64,000 nt of DNA from Bacteroides mediterraneensis (GTDB lineage: Bacteria > Bacteroidota > Bacteroidia > Bacteroidales > Bacteroidaceae), in assembly GCF_016900355.1 (NCBI RefSeq), contig NZ_JACJKA010000001.1, positions 186,001-250,000 on the forward strand, read 5' to 3'. This document shows positions 33,662 to 42,836 of the stretch, piece after piece. Each line of letters begins with the position of its first letter. The stretch's first letter is position 1. Under the pieces are notes generated by a model that made no database searches, was not told the origin of the DNA, and saw only the letters and a program-made list of their open reading frames with translations. The position numbers and the translations under genes were made by a program.

Positions 33662-34996
33662 TCATCCATCCTTTTTCTGCTGCTCCGGCCGTCGCTCTGG
33701 GAATGAGATTCGAAATCGCGTCAGTCCATCCGGATAAGTCCGTAACGAAAAAGTACACTCCTGCCGGATCAACACTTCGCGAATGAAAATCAGCCCGATT
33801 CCCTGTCCGTGAGGCTTGGTCGAAAAGAAGGGGCTGAACAGTTTTGTCTCCACTTCCTTGGAGATACCTTTTCCGGTATCGGCTATTTCCAGCCTCACCG
33901 GCGAGGCGGAGGTACGAATATAGATATCTCCCTCCTGCCCGATACTTTCGGCCGCATTTTTAATAATGTTCACCATCACCTGCTCGAATAACACCGTATC
34001 CATCCAGACCTTCGGATTTTCAGGACACAACTCATTGTGCAACCCAATCTTCCGCTCCCGGCAGACTGTCTCCATAAACCGCTGGCAAGACAGTACCCGG
34101 TCGTTCAGCCGTACCTGCTCCAGACGAGGTTCCGGAATTTTCACCACATTGGCAAAATTGGTGATAAACTGACTCATGCCTAAACAACGCTCCACACAAA
34201 CCTTCATCACTTCCCGCAAATCTTCCGTATCCTCTTCCAAGGTTTCCAATGCCTCTCCCACTGTTTCCAACGTGGAAGTAATGCCCGCCGTGGTATTATT
34301 CACTTCGTGGGCAATCATCCGAATCACTTTTTCATAAGCCTTCTTCTCCGCCTTCACCACCTCGGTCGTCAAACTTTCTATCAAGATAAACGGGTGAGCA
34401 AATCCCTGATCGACAAATGACAGTCGGGAACAACGATAGATTTTGGCATCACTCAGACGAATAGTATCGGTGGTATCTTTCGGCAAGCGTGCCACTTCTT
34501 CGGCCAGCGGGGTATTCAGTTCCTGCAACTGCTTTCCCATCAGTTCTTCGGCCGAGGCATAGCCCAAGAACTTCAAAGCTGCCGCATTCAACATCGAAAT
34601 CTGTCCGTCGAACGTCAGAATCACCACTCCCATAGGAGACACGTTAATCAGCAAATCCAGAAAATGATTCTGTTCCCGCAAGCGCAGCCGCTCATTCTTC
34701 AACTGCCCCATCATCCGGTTGAACATCTCCACAATACGGTCGGCTTCTGCCTGCCCCACCGGAGCAAGACGACTGCTGAAATCCTGTTCACGCAACAAAT
34801 CCATCCCACTGGCAATGCTGTGGAGCGGCTTTACCACCTTCCGATAAAAATAAAACAAGACAATCAGACAGAAAGAAATCACGCCCTCTCCCACATACAA
34901 AAGCGGACTCTTTGCGCTCAAGGTAAACGACAGCAAGATGCCCCACGCCAAGACCAGCAGCCCGCCTAATAGAAAAAACAAAGTACGCAGTCTCAT
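33662..34996 (-). CDS. Membrane sensor histidine kinase (NtrB-like)
   Basis: The 444-residue protein has two membrane helices (about 5-25 and 34-52) with almost no periplasmic loop, a HAMP-like segment (about 53-105), a PAS domain (about 110-170), a dimerisation domain with phospho-accepting His230 in IAHEVNNTTAGITSTLET, and a catalytic ATPase domain with NIIKNAAES, IADTGKGIS and GQGIGLIFIREVL. The short sensor loop suggests it reads a membrane or cytoplasmic signal. It follows the sigma-54 regulator gene by 11 bp and is its likely partner. Confidence 0.92.
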   Translation of the reverse strand: MRLRTLFFLLGGLLVLAWGILLSFTLSAKSPLLYVGEGVISFCLIVLFYFYRKVVKPLHSIASGMDLLREQDFSSRLAPVGQAEADRIVEMFNRMMGQLKNERLRLREQNHFLDLLINVSPMGVVILTFDGQISMLNAAALKFLGYASAEELMGKQLQELNTPLAEEVARLPKDTTDTIRLSDAKIYRCSRLSFVDQGFAHPFILIESLTTEVVKAEKKAYEKVIRMIAHEVNNTTAGITSTLETVGEALETLEEDTEDLREVMKVCVERCLGMSQFITNFANVVKIPEPRLEQVRLNDRVLSCQRFMETVCRERKIGLHNELCPENPKVWMDTVLFEQVMVNIIKNAAESIGQEGDIYIRTSASPVRLEIADTGKGISKEVETKLFSPFFSTKPHGQGIGLIFIREVLIRQECTFSLRTYPDGLTRFRISFPERRPEQQKKDG

Positions 34997-35007
34997 AAGC
35001 CCTCCCG

Positions 35008-36366
35008 TCAGTCATTCCACGAAATGCCGTATTTTTCCAGCCGGCGATACAAAGCCGCCCGACTGATGCCCAATGAAAGGGCTGCCTGCGTCAGATTATT
35101 GCCATGTGCCTCCAAAGCTTGCAGAATGGTCTGTTTCTCCAATTCCTCCAGCGTCAGTCCCTTCAAAGTGACCGATGATTCCCATGCTCCTGTCGTGGGA
35201 TGATATTGTGACTGAAAATCTACCGCAGTCAGACAATCCTTTCCGCATACCAGCAAGGTACGCTCCACCAGATTCTTCAGCTCACGAATGTTCCCGGGAT
35301 AAGGCAACCGGCTCAGGAATTCCAGCGCATCGTCCGAAAGGGACACCAACGGCAATCCGTCGGCCTGGCAGCGGCTCTCCACAAAATGAGCGGCCAACAA
35401 AGGAATATCCTCCCTCCGTTCACGTAAAGCTGGGAGATGCACTGTAATCAAGTTGATACGGTAAAACAAGTCTTCCCGGAACGTATGTTCACGCACCATC
35501 TGTTCCAGATTGGCATTGGTGGCACACACCACCCGTACATCGACCTTTCGCGGACGGCTCTCCCCCAACGGTTCAAACGTCTGCTCCTGCAACACCCGCA
35601 GCAACTTCACCTGACACGACAAATCCAGTTCACCGATTTCATCCAAGAAAATCGTCCCTTTATCCGCCAGTTCGAAACGTCCTTTCCGGTCGGTCACCGC
35701 ATCGGTAAACGCCCCTTTCTTGTGCCCGAACATCTCACTCTCAAACAAAGTCTGCGAAATACCTCCTAAATTGACCTTGACAAAAGGCTGGTTCCTGCGC
35801 GGACTGTTCAAATGTATCGCCTCCGCAATCAGTTCTTTTCCCGTACCGCTCTCCCCCGTAATCAAGACAGAGGCTCCTGTGCGGGACACCCGCTTCACGG
35901 TAGACAACACCTCTTCCAACGCCTTGCTCTTCCCGATGATATGACTGCGGTCAAAATCTTCTTCCTCCTTTGTAGAAAAGCCGGCTGAATCTTCTTTCGA
36001 CGTCAGTTCCAGAGCCGTTTCAATGCGTTGCATCAACGCCGCATTGTTCCACGGTTTGGTAATAAAATCGAAAGCTCCGGCCCGCATCCCTTGTACAGCC
36101 AACGGAATACTTCCCCACGCGGTCATCAGGATGACCGGTACATCCGGACAGAACAGTTTGACCTGCTTCAACAACACCAGTCCTTCTGCCCCATCGGTAG
36201 AGAGGCTGAAATTCATGTCCATCAGAATCAGCTGTGGAGTTACCGTATGTACTACCTCCATTGCTTCTTTCGGGCGCGGCACAGCCTGTACCTCATATTT
36301 CGCCCGTTTAAGCATGAAACTGAGTGACGAACGAATGGCACTATCATCATCTATTATCAATATCAT
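35008..36366 (-). CDS. Sigma-54-dependent NtrC-family response regulator
   Basis: The 452-residue protein has a receiver domain (about 1-120, phospho-acceptor Asp50 in LILMDMNF), an AAA+ sigma-54 activator domain (about 145-370, Walker A GESGTGKE at 171-178, Walker B GTIFLDEIGEL) and a C-terminal Fis-type helix-turn-helix (NLTQAALSLGISRAALYRRL). The sigma-54 contact loop reads GAFTDA (218-223) rather than the classic GAFTGA. It likely activates the efflux operon from the palindrome at 42709-42730. It lies between the TolC and kinase genes. Confidence 0.94.
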   Translation of the reverse strand: MILIIDDDSAIRSSLSFMLKRAKYEVQAVPRPKEAMEVVHTVTPQLILMDMNFSLSTDGAEGLVLLKQVKLFCPDVPVILMTAWGSIPLAVQGMRAGAFDFITKPWNNAALMQRIETALELTSKEDSAGFSTKEEEDFDRSHIIGKSKALEEVLSTVKRVSRTGASVLITGESGTGKELIAEAIHLNSPRRNQPFVKVNLGGISQTLFESEMFGHKKGAFTDAVTDRKGRFELADKGTIFLDEIGELDLSCQVKLLRVLQEQTFEPLGESRPRKVDVRVVCATNANLEQMVREHTFREDLFYRINLITVHLPALRERREDIPLLAAHFVESRCQADGLPLVSLSDDALEFLSRLPYPGNIRELKNLVERTLLVCGKDCLTAVDFQSQYHPTTGAWESSVTLKGLTLEELEKQTILQALEAHGNNLTQAALSLGISRAALYRRLEKYGISWND

Positions 36367-36406
36367 AACACGACAAAAGTAAATATTATTTCACAAAAGA
36401 AGGGGG

Positions 36407-37891
36407 TCAGTGCTTCACTATCTTCTCAAAATCGGCCTCAATGCCCGTTCCTGCCGCAAAATCCCACAAGGTGAGACTGCGCAACTGGTAATAATAGTAC
36501 CAATAATAAAACAACTCATTGATGTGTTTGCGGCGTGCCTCATCCTTCTGGCTCTGCGAGTCGTTCAAATCGAGCGTGGAAATCTTCCCAACCAGAAAAG
36601 TCTCCACATTCGTATGATAGCGTTTACGGGCAATCTGATCGGCCTCATCCGCCAAATGAAGCTGCGTCTGCTGGTTGTTGAACTGCTCTACCAATACAAA
36701 CAGATTCTGATTGAAATTCATGGATTCCTGCCGCAGCTTGCTTTCCGTCACTTCCCGGTTGCTCTGTGCCACTTTGACCTGTCCGCGACGTTTGCCCCAG
36801 TCCAGAATCGGAATCTTGAACCCAATCTCCACCACCTGATTGTCTTTCAACCGGCGGTAGGCCGTGTCAAAACGGCGATCGGTTCCTGTAAATCCCACCT
36901 GGGCAAAGAGCGTGATTTCGCGCATATTCCCTTTCGCCTTGGCCACTTCATAATCGGCTTCGAGCTGCCTGCGACGGATATTCTGGGCAAAGGAGTTGTT
37001 AGCCAAAGCCTTGGACAACACATCCGCATACTCCAACCGAACCTCGGGCACGGAATCCGGGACCTCCGGTATCAGTTCTTCGTCCTCCCCCAAAGCCAGG
37101 AACGAACGCAAGGTAAACATGTGACTCTTCAAGGCACTCTCGTTGGAGGTCAGCGAAGAACGGGCATCCAGCACATTCAATTCCAACTGCAACACATCAT
37201 TTTCACTGATCTGCCCCATCCGGCGCTTGGCCTTGGCAACTTCATACAATTTCTCTGCATTCTCCAGGTTCTGTCTGGCAATGGCTACGTTTTCACGAGC
37301 CAGCAGCAAATTGAAAAAATAATTGATGGTGGTCATCGTGACCTCTTCCGTTGCACTCAAAAAAGCTGCTTTGGCTTCTGCATAACGTACCGGCTCAATC
37401 CGGCGGTCCCACTTGGTCTGATTCACCCCAAAAACAGGCTGGTTCAAGGTCAAAGCCAACGGAACCGACATAAAACGGTTACCCGAACTGCCATCCATCT
37501 GCCGCAGAAAATCAAGAGAGGTATTCAATGACAACGTACCTCCCGTGAACCAGATATTCTGGTCGATGGACAACTGTCCGTTCATCTGCATGTAGTTGTT
37601 TTGCACATACGTGTAGGAACCGTCATTCAGCTGATACGAATTATACCCCTTGTGATAAGAAGGCACAGTGGCCGTAAAGTTCACCTCCGGCAGCAATTCC
37701 GCACGATAGGTACGATATTCCCAATACGCCGTTTTCAGCTCATTCAAAGCCACAGCTGCATCCACACTCTGTACCCGTGCCAGCATAATGGCCTCATCCA
37801 ACGTCAACACATGCGTTTTCTCCATCGGCTCTACCGCCCCTCCTTTACAGAAAAGGAAAAAAGAAAATAAAATCCATACACTCCGTTTCAT
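36407..37891 (-). CDS. TolC-family outer-membrane efflux protein
   Basis: The 494-residue protein has a signal peptide and two OEP halves with long coiled-coil helices (ATEEVTMTTINYFFNLLLAR; IARQNLENAEKLYEVAKAKR). The second half carries IGFKIPILDWGKRRGQVKVA, a typical OEP motif. It forms a trimeric outer-membrane channel and should couple to the MFP and ABC components encoded just upstream. It lies 60 bp after the ATPase gene on the same strand. Confidence 0.93.
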   Translation of the reverse strand: MKRSVWILFSFFLFCKGGAVEPMEKTHVLTLDEAIMLARVQSVDAAVALNELKTAYWEYRTYRAELLPEVNFTATVPSYHKGYNSYQLNDGSYTYVQNNYMQMNGQLSIDQNIWFTGGTLSLNTSLDFLRQMDGSSGNRFMSVPLALTLNQPVFGVNQTKWDRRIEPVRYAEAKAAFLSATEEVTMTTINYFFNLLLARENVAIARQNLENAEKLYEVAKAKRRMGQISENDVLQLELNVLDARSSLTSNESALKSHMFTLRSFLALGEDEELIPEVPDSVPEVRLEYADVLSKALANNSFAQNIRRRQLEADYEVAKAKGNMREITLFAQVGFTGTDRRFDTAYRRLKDNQVVEIGFKIPILDWGKRRGQVKVAQSNREVTESKLRQESMNFNQNLFVLVEQFNNQQTQLHLADEADQIARKRYHTNVETFLVGKISTLDLNDSQSQKDEARRKHINELFYYWYYYYQLRSLTLWDFAAGTGIEADFEKIVKH

Positions 37892-37951
37892 ACTCTTCCA
37901 CTCATTTATCGTATTACCCTCACCTCAATTCTTCCAACCAGCCATTCCGCC

Positions 37952-38617
37952 TTATCCTACCTGGCGGCCATCAAAGAAGCGTACGATACGTGAGGTCTGT
38001 TTAGCCTGCTCCTCATTGTGGGTCACCATCACCACCGTACGCCCGTCTTCCTGATTCAGCTTGTGCAGCAGCTCCATGATCTCCGCTCCCATCTTGGAAT
38101 CCAAGTTACCGGTCGGTTCATCGGCCAGCACGATTTCCGGATTTCCCACAATGGCCCGGGCAATGGCCACACGCTGGCATTGTCCTCCGGAAAGCTGCGA
38201 CGGCATGTGATGCATACGATGACTCAGCCCCACCTTCTGCAACACTTCCTCAGCCCGCTGCCGGCGTTCCTTCGCAGAAACATCGCGATAAAGTAAAGGT
38301 ACCTCCACATTATCCAGCACATTCAAGGAATTAATCAGGTGGAACGACTGGAACACGAATCCCAAGTTCCGGTTACGGAAAGCGGCCAGTTCCTTGTCTT
38401 TCATTCCTTCTATCTTCACTCCCGCAATCTGTATGGTACCGCTGGTAGGCGCATCCAGCAGTCCCATGATGTTCAGCAAAGTAGATTTTCCACATCCGGA
38501 AGGTCCCATGATACTGAGAAATTCTCCTTTTTCTACCGTCAGGTTCACATTTTCCAATGCCTGTGTCTCTATCTCATTGGTCCGGTAAATCTTATTGATT
38601 CCGGTTAATTCTATCAT
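37952..38617 (-). CDS. ABC transporter ATP-binding protein (MacB/LolD type)
   Basis: Counted from MIELTGINKIYR, it has 221 residues: Walker A GPSGCGKST, Q-loop FVFQSFHLI, signature LSGGQCQRVAIARAI, Walker B EIVLADEPTGNLD and the switch His in VMVTHNEE. It belongs to the MacB/LolD/FtsE group that drives FtsX-like permeases. ATGs at 38623 and 38629 would add two or four residues. It powers the two permeases encoded upstream. Confidence 0.94.
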   Translation of the reverse strand: MIELTGINKIYRTNEIETQALENVNLTVEKGEFLSIMGPSGCGKSTLLNIMGLLDAPTSGTIQIAGVKIEGMKDKELAAFRNRNLGFVFQSFHLINSLNVLDNVEVPLLYRDVSAKERRQRAEEVLQKVGLSHRMHHMPSQLSGGQCQRVAIARAIVGNPEIVLADEPTGNLDSKMGAEIMELLHKLNQEDGRTVVMVTHNEEQAKQTSRIVRFFDGRQVG

Positions 38618-38686
38618 ATTCATACGCATCTTGTTTTAAAAGTTTATCATTACATCTGTATTCAGATGAATCGTTTCACGTGCTTT

Positions 38687-39982
38687 TTATTCATCCCGCA
38701 AGGCTTCCGTAGGCGAAATGGCGCTTATCCGACGAGCCGGGATATAAATACCTATCCACACCACTAACAGCAGAATGACGTATACCACCAGCGATATAAG
38801 GAAGAAGTGCAGTCCAAAATTGTCCACCCAACTGGGAATCACCGCCGGCATCCAGGAATTTCCCTTATTCAGCCCTTCACTAAACGCATATTGCAGATAA
38901 ATAAAACAGCCGATGAAAGTAGCCAGCGTAGTCAGTACCGTACCTTCTCCCAAGAGCATCAGACGAATGCGATGCGGTGTCGCTCCATAAGAAAGCATCA
39001 CCCCCACCTCTTCCCGACGGGTACGAGTCTGCATCCAGAAAGTACCAATCACCCCCAGACAGAGATTGATTAGGAAAAACAGTGCAATGCTCAAATTACG
39101 GCGATAAAGCGCCGTAGAATCACTGAATTCACGGGCCGCATTGATTTCATCGTACGACTGCAATTCACGGGCATAAAGATTCCCGGCACGTAGCTGGCGA
39201 AGCATCCAAGGGCGGAAATCGTGCAAGAAGCGCTCCATGCTGACTCCCTCTTTCAAACGAATGACCATCCTCATATCGTCCAGATTGGAACGTATATCCG
39301 GATTCTGCTGCGGCATGAACACCATCGGTACGGGACGCCAGTCACTCAGATACTTGCATGCTTTCACCGTCCCCTTCACTGCCGTATAAAACGTGTCTGT
39401 ACCATTCACCTCCAAGCAACGCTGATTCCGGTACGTATGTGTATGAAACATTTCTTCCAGCAAATCTTCCGTCATGATATAATAGTACCCATTGTCCAAA
39501 TCCGACAGCCGGGCTGCACTCATACTCCCCTCCCCAGATTGGAAACCGTAGGTTTCAAAGAAATGGGTATGAGGTAAAAATTCGATATAGAGAGCCGAAT
39601 GAACGACCGAATCACCTTCTGCTACAAAGTCGGAAGTTCCACTTCCCATCGCACCCGGATATACAAAAGAAAGTACCGGAGCGGCCTGTTCCACCCCAGG
39701 ATACTGCCGGGCACGGTCTACCAGATTCAAATACGCCTGCATCAACGAAGCCGAATCGGCCGCTTGCGGCTCATATCCGGGAGCCTCCGGAGGAAGCATG
39801 GCCACAGATACCATACACAGGCGGTCTGCATCGTATCCCAACGGAAGATGTCGCTCATAAGTCACTACCATCACAGGATCGAAAATGGCCCAGGAAAGAA
39901 TGGCCACCAATATCAGTTCAGCCAGCAGCCATCCGTTACGACGGCGACGGCTCCAAAGATTTTTTATAATCAATTTCCACAT
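38687..39982 (-). CDS. MacB/FtsX-like ABC transporter permease 2
   Basis: The 431-residue protein has an N-terminal membrane helix (LLAELILVAILSWAIFDPV), a large periplasmic domain (about 50-300) and three C-terminal helices with the FtsX-domain pattern EEVGVMLSYGATPHRIRLML. This is mechanotransmission-type permease architecture. The ATG at 39982 was preferred over an in-frame GTG two codons earlier. It ends in SAISPTEALRDE, the typical MacB tail. Confidence 0.9.
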   Translation of the reverse strand: MWKLIIKNLWSRRRRNGWLLAELILVAILSWAIFDPVMVVTYERHLPLGYDADRLCMVSVAMLPPEAPGYEPQAADSASLMQAYLNLVDRARQYPGVEQAAPVLSFVYPGAMGSGTSDFVAEGDSVVHSALYIEFLPHTHFFETYGFQSGEGSMSAARLSDLDNGYYYIMTEDLLEEMFHTHTYRNQRCLEVNGTDTFYTAVKGTVKACKYLSDWRPVPMVFMPQQNPDIRSNLDDMRMVIRLKEGVSMERFLHDFRPWMLRQLRAGNLYARELQSYDEINAAREFSDSTALYRRNLSIALFFLINLCLGVIGTFWMQTRTRREEVGVMLSYGATPHRIRLMLLGEGTVLTTLATFIGCFIYLQYAFSEGLNKGNSWMPAVIPSWVDNFGLHFFLISLVVYVILLLVVWIGIYIPARRISAISPTEALRDE

Positions 39983-40003
39983 ATCCACTCAGTATTTTTC
40001 GGA

Positions 40004-41323
40004 TTATCTTTTTTCATACAATGAATACACAATCGGCTTGCGCAACGACATCCATGCCGGCCACAAAGCGGAGAGCAAATTCAGCACCAGACACAATAAA
40101 AAGGCGATGAGAAACACGACCGGTGCAAACAGCATTTCACCTGACACATACAGATTGGCTCCTTCTGGAATATCCATCGGCCAGGAATCAAACAAGATAA
40201 AAATCCATTCACGCCCCACATAAAGCATGATCCATGCCACCAGCAAGCCCAGCAGGCCTCCCACTAACGTAAGGAAAAAATTCTCCCACATCACCTGCGA
40301 CAGCAAGGCACTCCGGCTGGCTCCAAAAGATTTACGAACGCCCATCTCCGGCAAACGACTCTCCATACGACTGGCTATCAGTCCGTTCAGATTCAGTGAA
40401 GGCACAAGCAGAAGTACCAGTACCCACAGCGTCAGCCGACCTGCCACCTTCCAAGAGCTGAAACTCGTATCCGCAGGATACTCTTTAAACACACTGAGTG
40501 CATGCGAAGTAGGCTGTTCCCACAATTCCATCTGCCACTGCCCTTTATATTGTGCGTTCACTCTTCTGGTCAAGTCCTTGATTTCAGCCCGTAAAGCCTT
40601 TGCTTGTGCATTGTCTTTCACTAAAAAAGTCACATCAAACAGCCCACAATAGGGGAAGCTGGAGACAACGGGGTCCTTGTAATTTGATTCAACGGAATAA
40701 GGTACATAAACCTGTGCATACGACTGGCGGGTCAAGAAACTCGCTCCACGTACCACCCCACATACACGATAATTCACATAATCCATGGAAAACGAACGTC
40801 CCACCACGCCTTCTGTCGTACCGAACAAACGACGGGCAAGGTCATCGGAAATCACAGCCGTATGAATACCACTTGCCAAATCGGCCTCCGTAAATGGATG
40901 TCCCTCCAGAAATTGCAACGCATAGATACGGAAGAAAGCCGGGTCTACCAGTTTCAATGCCGGACGGAAATCCCCGCTCCGATCGGCAGGCTGTACATAA
41001 TAGTCCATCGCATTGCTGAAACGCGCAGAAACCGCTACCACATTCTTTAGCGGATAAATCCATTCCTGTAAAGCCCGATACGACAAAGCGGACTGATAGA
41101 TTCTTGATTCCTGTTCCGATTTGAAACTGACATGAGTCAGATACAACGTGTTTTTCCGATTCTCTTCCGGATAGATAGGGGCCAATTTCACGTAATAAAC
41201 TACCGCCACTATCACGGTCATGGCAATAGCCAATCCTGTGCCGACAATGTAGAGCATACTGAACAGACGGTTCTGCTTCAGTAGTGTAAAAGCCTGTGTC
41301 AAATAAGTTCTTTGCATTCTCAT
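40004..41323 (-). CDS. MacB/FtsX-like ABC transporter permease 1
   Basis: The 439-residue protein has the same fold as its neighbour: first helix (LYIVGTGLAIAMTVIVAVVY), periplasmic domain, then three helices with the FtsX motif PEMGVRKSFGASRSALLSQV and the tail WMSLRKPIVYSLYEKR. The two permeases probably form a heterodimer with two copies of the ATPase. ATG codons at 41323 and 41317 are both possible. Confidence 0.9.
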   Translation of the reverse strand: MRMQRTYLTQAFTLLKQNRLFSMLYIVGTGLAIAMTVIVAVVYYVKLAPIYPEENRKNTLYLTHVSFKSEQESRIYQSALSYRALQEWIYPLKNVVAVSARFSNAMDYYVQPADRSGDFRPALKLVDPAFFRIYALQFLEGHPFTEADLASGIHTAVISDDLARRLFGTTEGVVGRSFSMDYVNYRVCGVVRGASFLTRQSYAQVYVPYSVESNYKDPVVSSFPYCGLFDVTFLVKDNAQAKALRAEIKDLTRRVNAQYKGQWQMELWEQPTSHALSVFKEYPADTSFSSWKVAGRLTLWVLVLLLVPSLNLNGLIASRMESRLPEMGVRKSFGASRSALLSQVMWENFFLTLVGGLLGLLVAWIMLYVGREWIFILFDSWPMDIPEGANLYVSGEMLFAPVVFLIAFLLCLVLNLLSALWPAWMSLRKPIVYSLYEKR

Positions 41324-41368
41324 AAAAATCTCACTCTCATTTTAATCTTGTATATTCTTTGTCATCTA

Positions 41369-42619
41369 TTAATGTTTCAAGCTTACCTTCCGCTTGTTCT
41401 GAAAATCCTTCATGTCGCTGACTACCACTTGGTCACCCGGCTGAAGTCCGGAAATAACCTCCACGTATTCAAAATTGGAATCTCCTAACTGCACTTTCCG
41501 CTTGACCAGTTTATTTTTTCCATCCCGCACAAAAAGTGCATATTCTCCTTTTCCCACATAATAACTGGCATTGTCTATTCGGAGCACATCCTCTTTCACG
41601 GAATTCATCACATACACATCCACTTTCAGTCCCGAGCGCAACCGACGATAATGGTCATTGGCCAGCTGTACAATAAAGGAAATCACGCCATTTTTAGATA
41701 AAGGCGTCACACTGCTGATTTGTCCTTCCAGTTTTTCATTGCCAATCTTCACAATGGCCCGTCCGCCTGCCACTACCTGGTCTGCATAGGTATCGGCAAT
41801 TTCCGCTTCCACTTTAAAATGACTTAGGTCTGAAATGACTGCCAGCCGGGTTCCTTCTGTCACCTGTGCCCCCACCTGATCATTGATATAGGTAAGAATG
41901 GCTTTTCGCGGTGACCGTATCTGTGCATCCTCCAAGGTCCGCTTCATTTCCGCCATCTCCTTACGAAAAATCTCATATTCCAGCTCCTTCACTCTCAAAT
42001 CGGCCGCTTTCACCTGACGTTCGTTGGCCAGCTGCTGACGAAGCTGTTCCAATTCCAGTTTTCCCGTCTGGAAATTCAGTTCCGCCTGACGCACCCGGTC
42101 GGTCGTACCCGAACCCAGGCTGTCAAGATATTGCTCGTTTCGCAACTCCGCCTTCATCCGGTTCAGTTTCATGGCCGACACCTTTACTTTCATCTCCAGA
42201 TCACTGAGATACGTTTGATTGTTGATTTTCACCTGATCCAACTGGTAACGCTTCATCTGGTCTTCATCCTGTAATTTCTGATAGCCGGTCTCAGTGCTCT
42301 GCAAATCCAGTTTCAACAACGGCGTACCTACCTCCACACTATCTCCTCCTTTTCCATATACCTCCACAATACGCGAATTAATCGGCGTATTGATGATTTC
42401 TTCAAAGGCAGGTACGACCTTACCCGACGCGCTCACACTTACTTCAATCGTTCCCCGGGTCACTTCCGAAAAAACCAGATTGCTTTCTTTCACACTGCTG
42501 CGCATCCATGAAAACAGCAGAATCAACACTACCACGCATCCGACTCCGATACCTCCATATTGCATGAGTCTTTTATTGCGCAACCTTTTTCGTACTTCTT
42601 TTGATATTTCTCTATCCAT
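41369..42619 (-). CDS. Membrane fusion protein of the efflux system (HlyD/MacA-like)
   Basis: The 416-residue protein starts MDREISKEVRKRLRNKR, followed by one membrane helix (about 23-42), a barrel-sandwich hybrid split by a long coiled coil (about 110-240) and beta-barrel/MP domains (VIFSFIVQL-like strands, IDNASYYVGKGEYALFVRDG). It bridges inner-membrane ABC permeases to TolC. The start at 42619 was chosen because the longer frame would begin upstream of the probable sigma-54 promoter. It is the first gene of the operon. Confidence 0.92.
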   Translation of the reverse strand: MDREISKEVRKRLRNKRLMQYGGIGVGCVVVLILLFSWMRSSVKESNLVFSEVTRGTIEVSVSASGKVVPAFEEIINTPINSRIVEVYGKGGDSVEVGTPLLKLDLQSTETGYQKLQDEDQMKRYQLDQVKINNQTYLSDLEMKVKVSAMKLNRMKAELRNEQYLDSLGSGTTDRVRQAELNFQTGKLELEQLRQQLANERQVKAADLRVKELEYEIFRKEMAEMKRTLEDAQIRSPRKAILTYINDQVGAQVTEGTRLAVISDLSHFKVEAEIADTYADQVVAGGRAIVKIGNEKLEGQISSVTPLSKNGVISFIVQLANDHYRRLRSGLKVDVYVMNSVKEDVLRIDNASYYVGKGEYALFVRDGKNKLVKRKVQLGDSNFEYVEVISGLQPGDQVVVSDMKDFQNKRKVSLKH

Positions 42620-42650
42620 ATCTTTACCTATCTCATCACGCATTTTCCTA

Positions 42651-42666
42651 AACAACATCCATGCCA
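42651..42666 (-). promoter_or_regulatory. Candidate sigma-54 (-24/-12) promoter of the efflux operon
   Basis: On the minus strand TGGCATGGATGTTGTT matches TGGCACG-N4-TTGCW with the correct GG-N10-G spacing (GG at 42664-42665); the -12 element is GT instead of GC. The start codon is 32 bp downstream. Confidence 0.55.
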
Positions 42667-42708
42667 GATTGATAAACCATTGATTCCCAATAGTATTCAA
42701 TTTTTAAA

Positions 42709-42730
42709 GAGTGTCCGATATCGGACACTC
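42709..42730. promoter_or_regulatory. Perfect 22-bp palindrome, candidate enhancer site for the NtrC-like regulator
   Basis: GAGTGTCCGAT (42709-42719) is followed directly by its exact inverse complement. Its centre lies about 55 bp upstream of the -24 element, a usual position for sigma-54 activator binding sites. It also lies about 95 bp upstream of the -7 box of the divergent radical SAM gene. Confidence 0.6.
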
Positions 42731-42813
42731 CGTTCGATTTTAAACACAGACCGTCCGTTTTTTACGAGAAATTCCACCCAACCGTTGCACATTTCGGAAA
42801 CTCTCTCTACCTT

Positions 42814-42821
42814 TAAATTTG
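42814..42821 (+). promoter_or_regulatory. -7 box of the radical SAM gene
   Basis: TAAATTTG matches TAnnTTTG and lies 15 bp before the ATG at 42837. A TTTC at 42792-42795 lies 18 nt upstream in place of TTTG. Confidence 0.5.
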
Positions 42822-42836
42822 GAAAGGAAAAGAACG

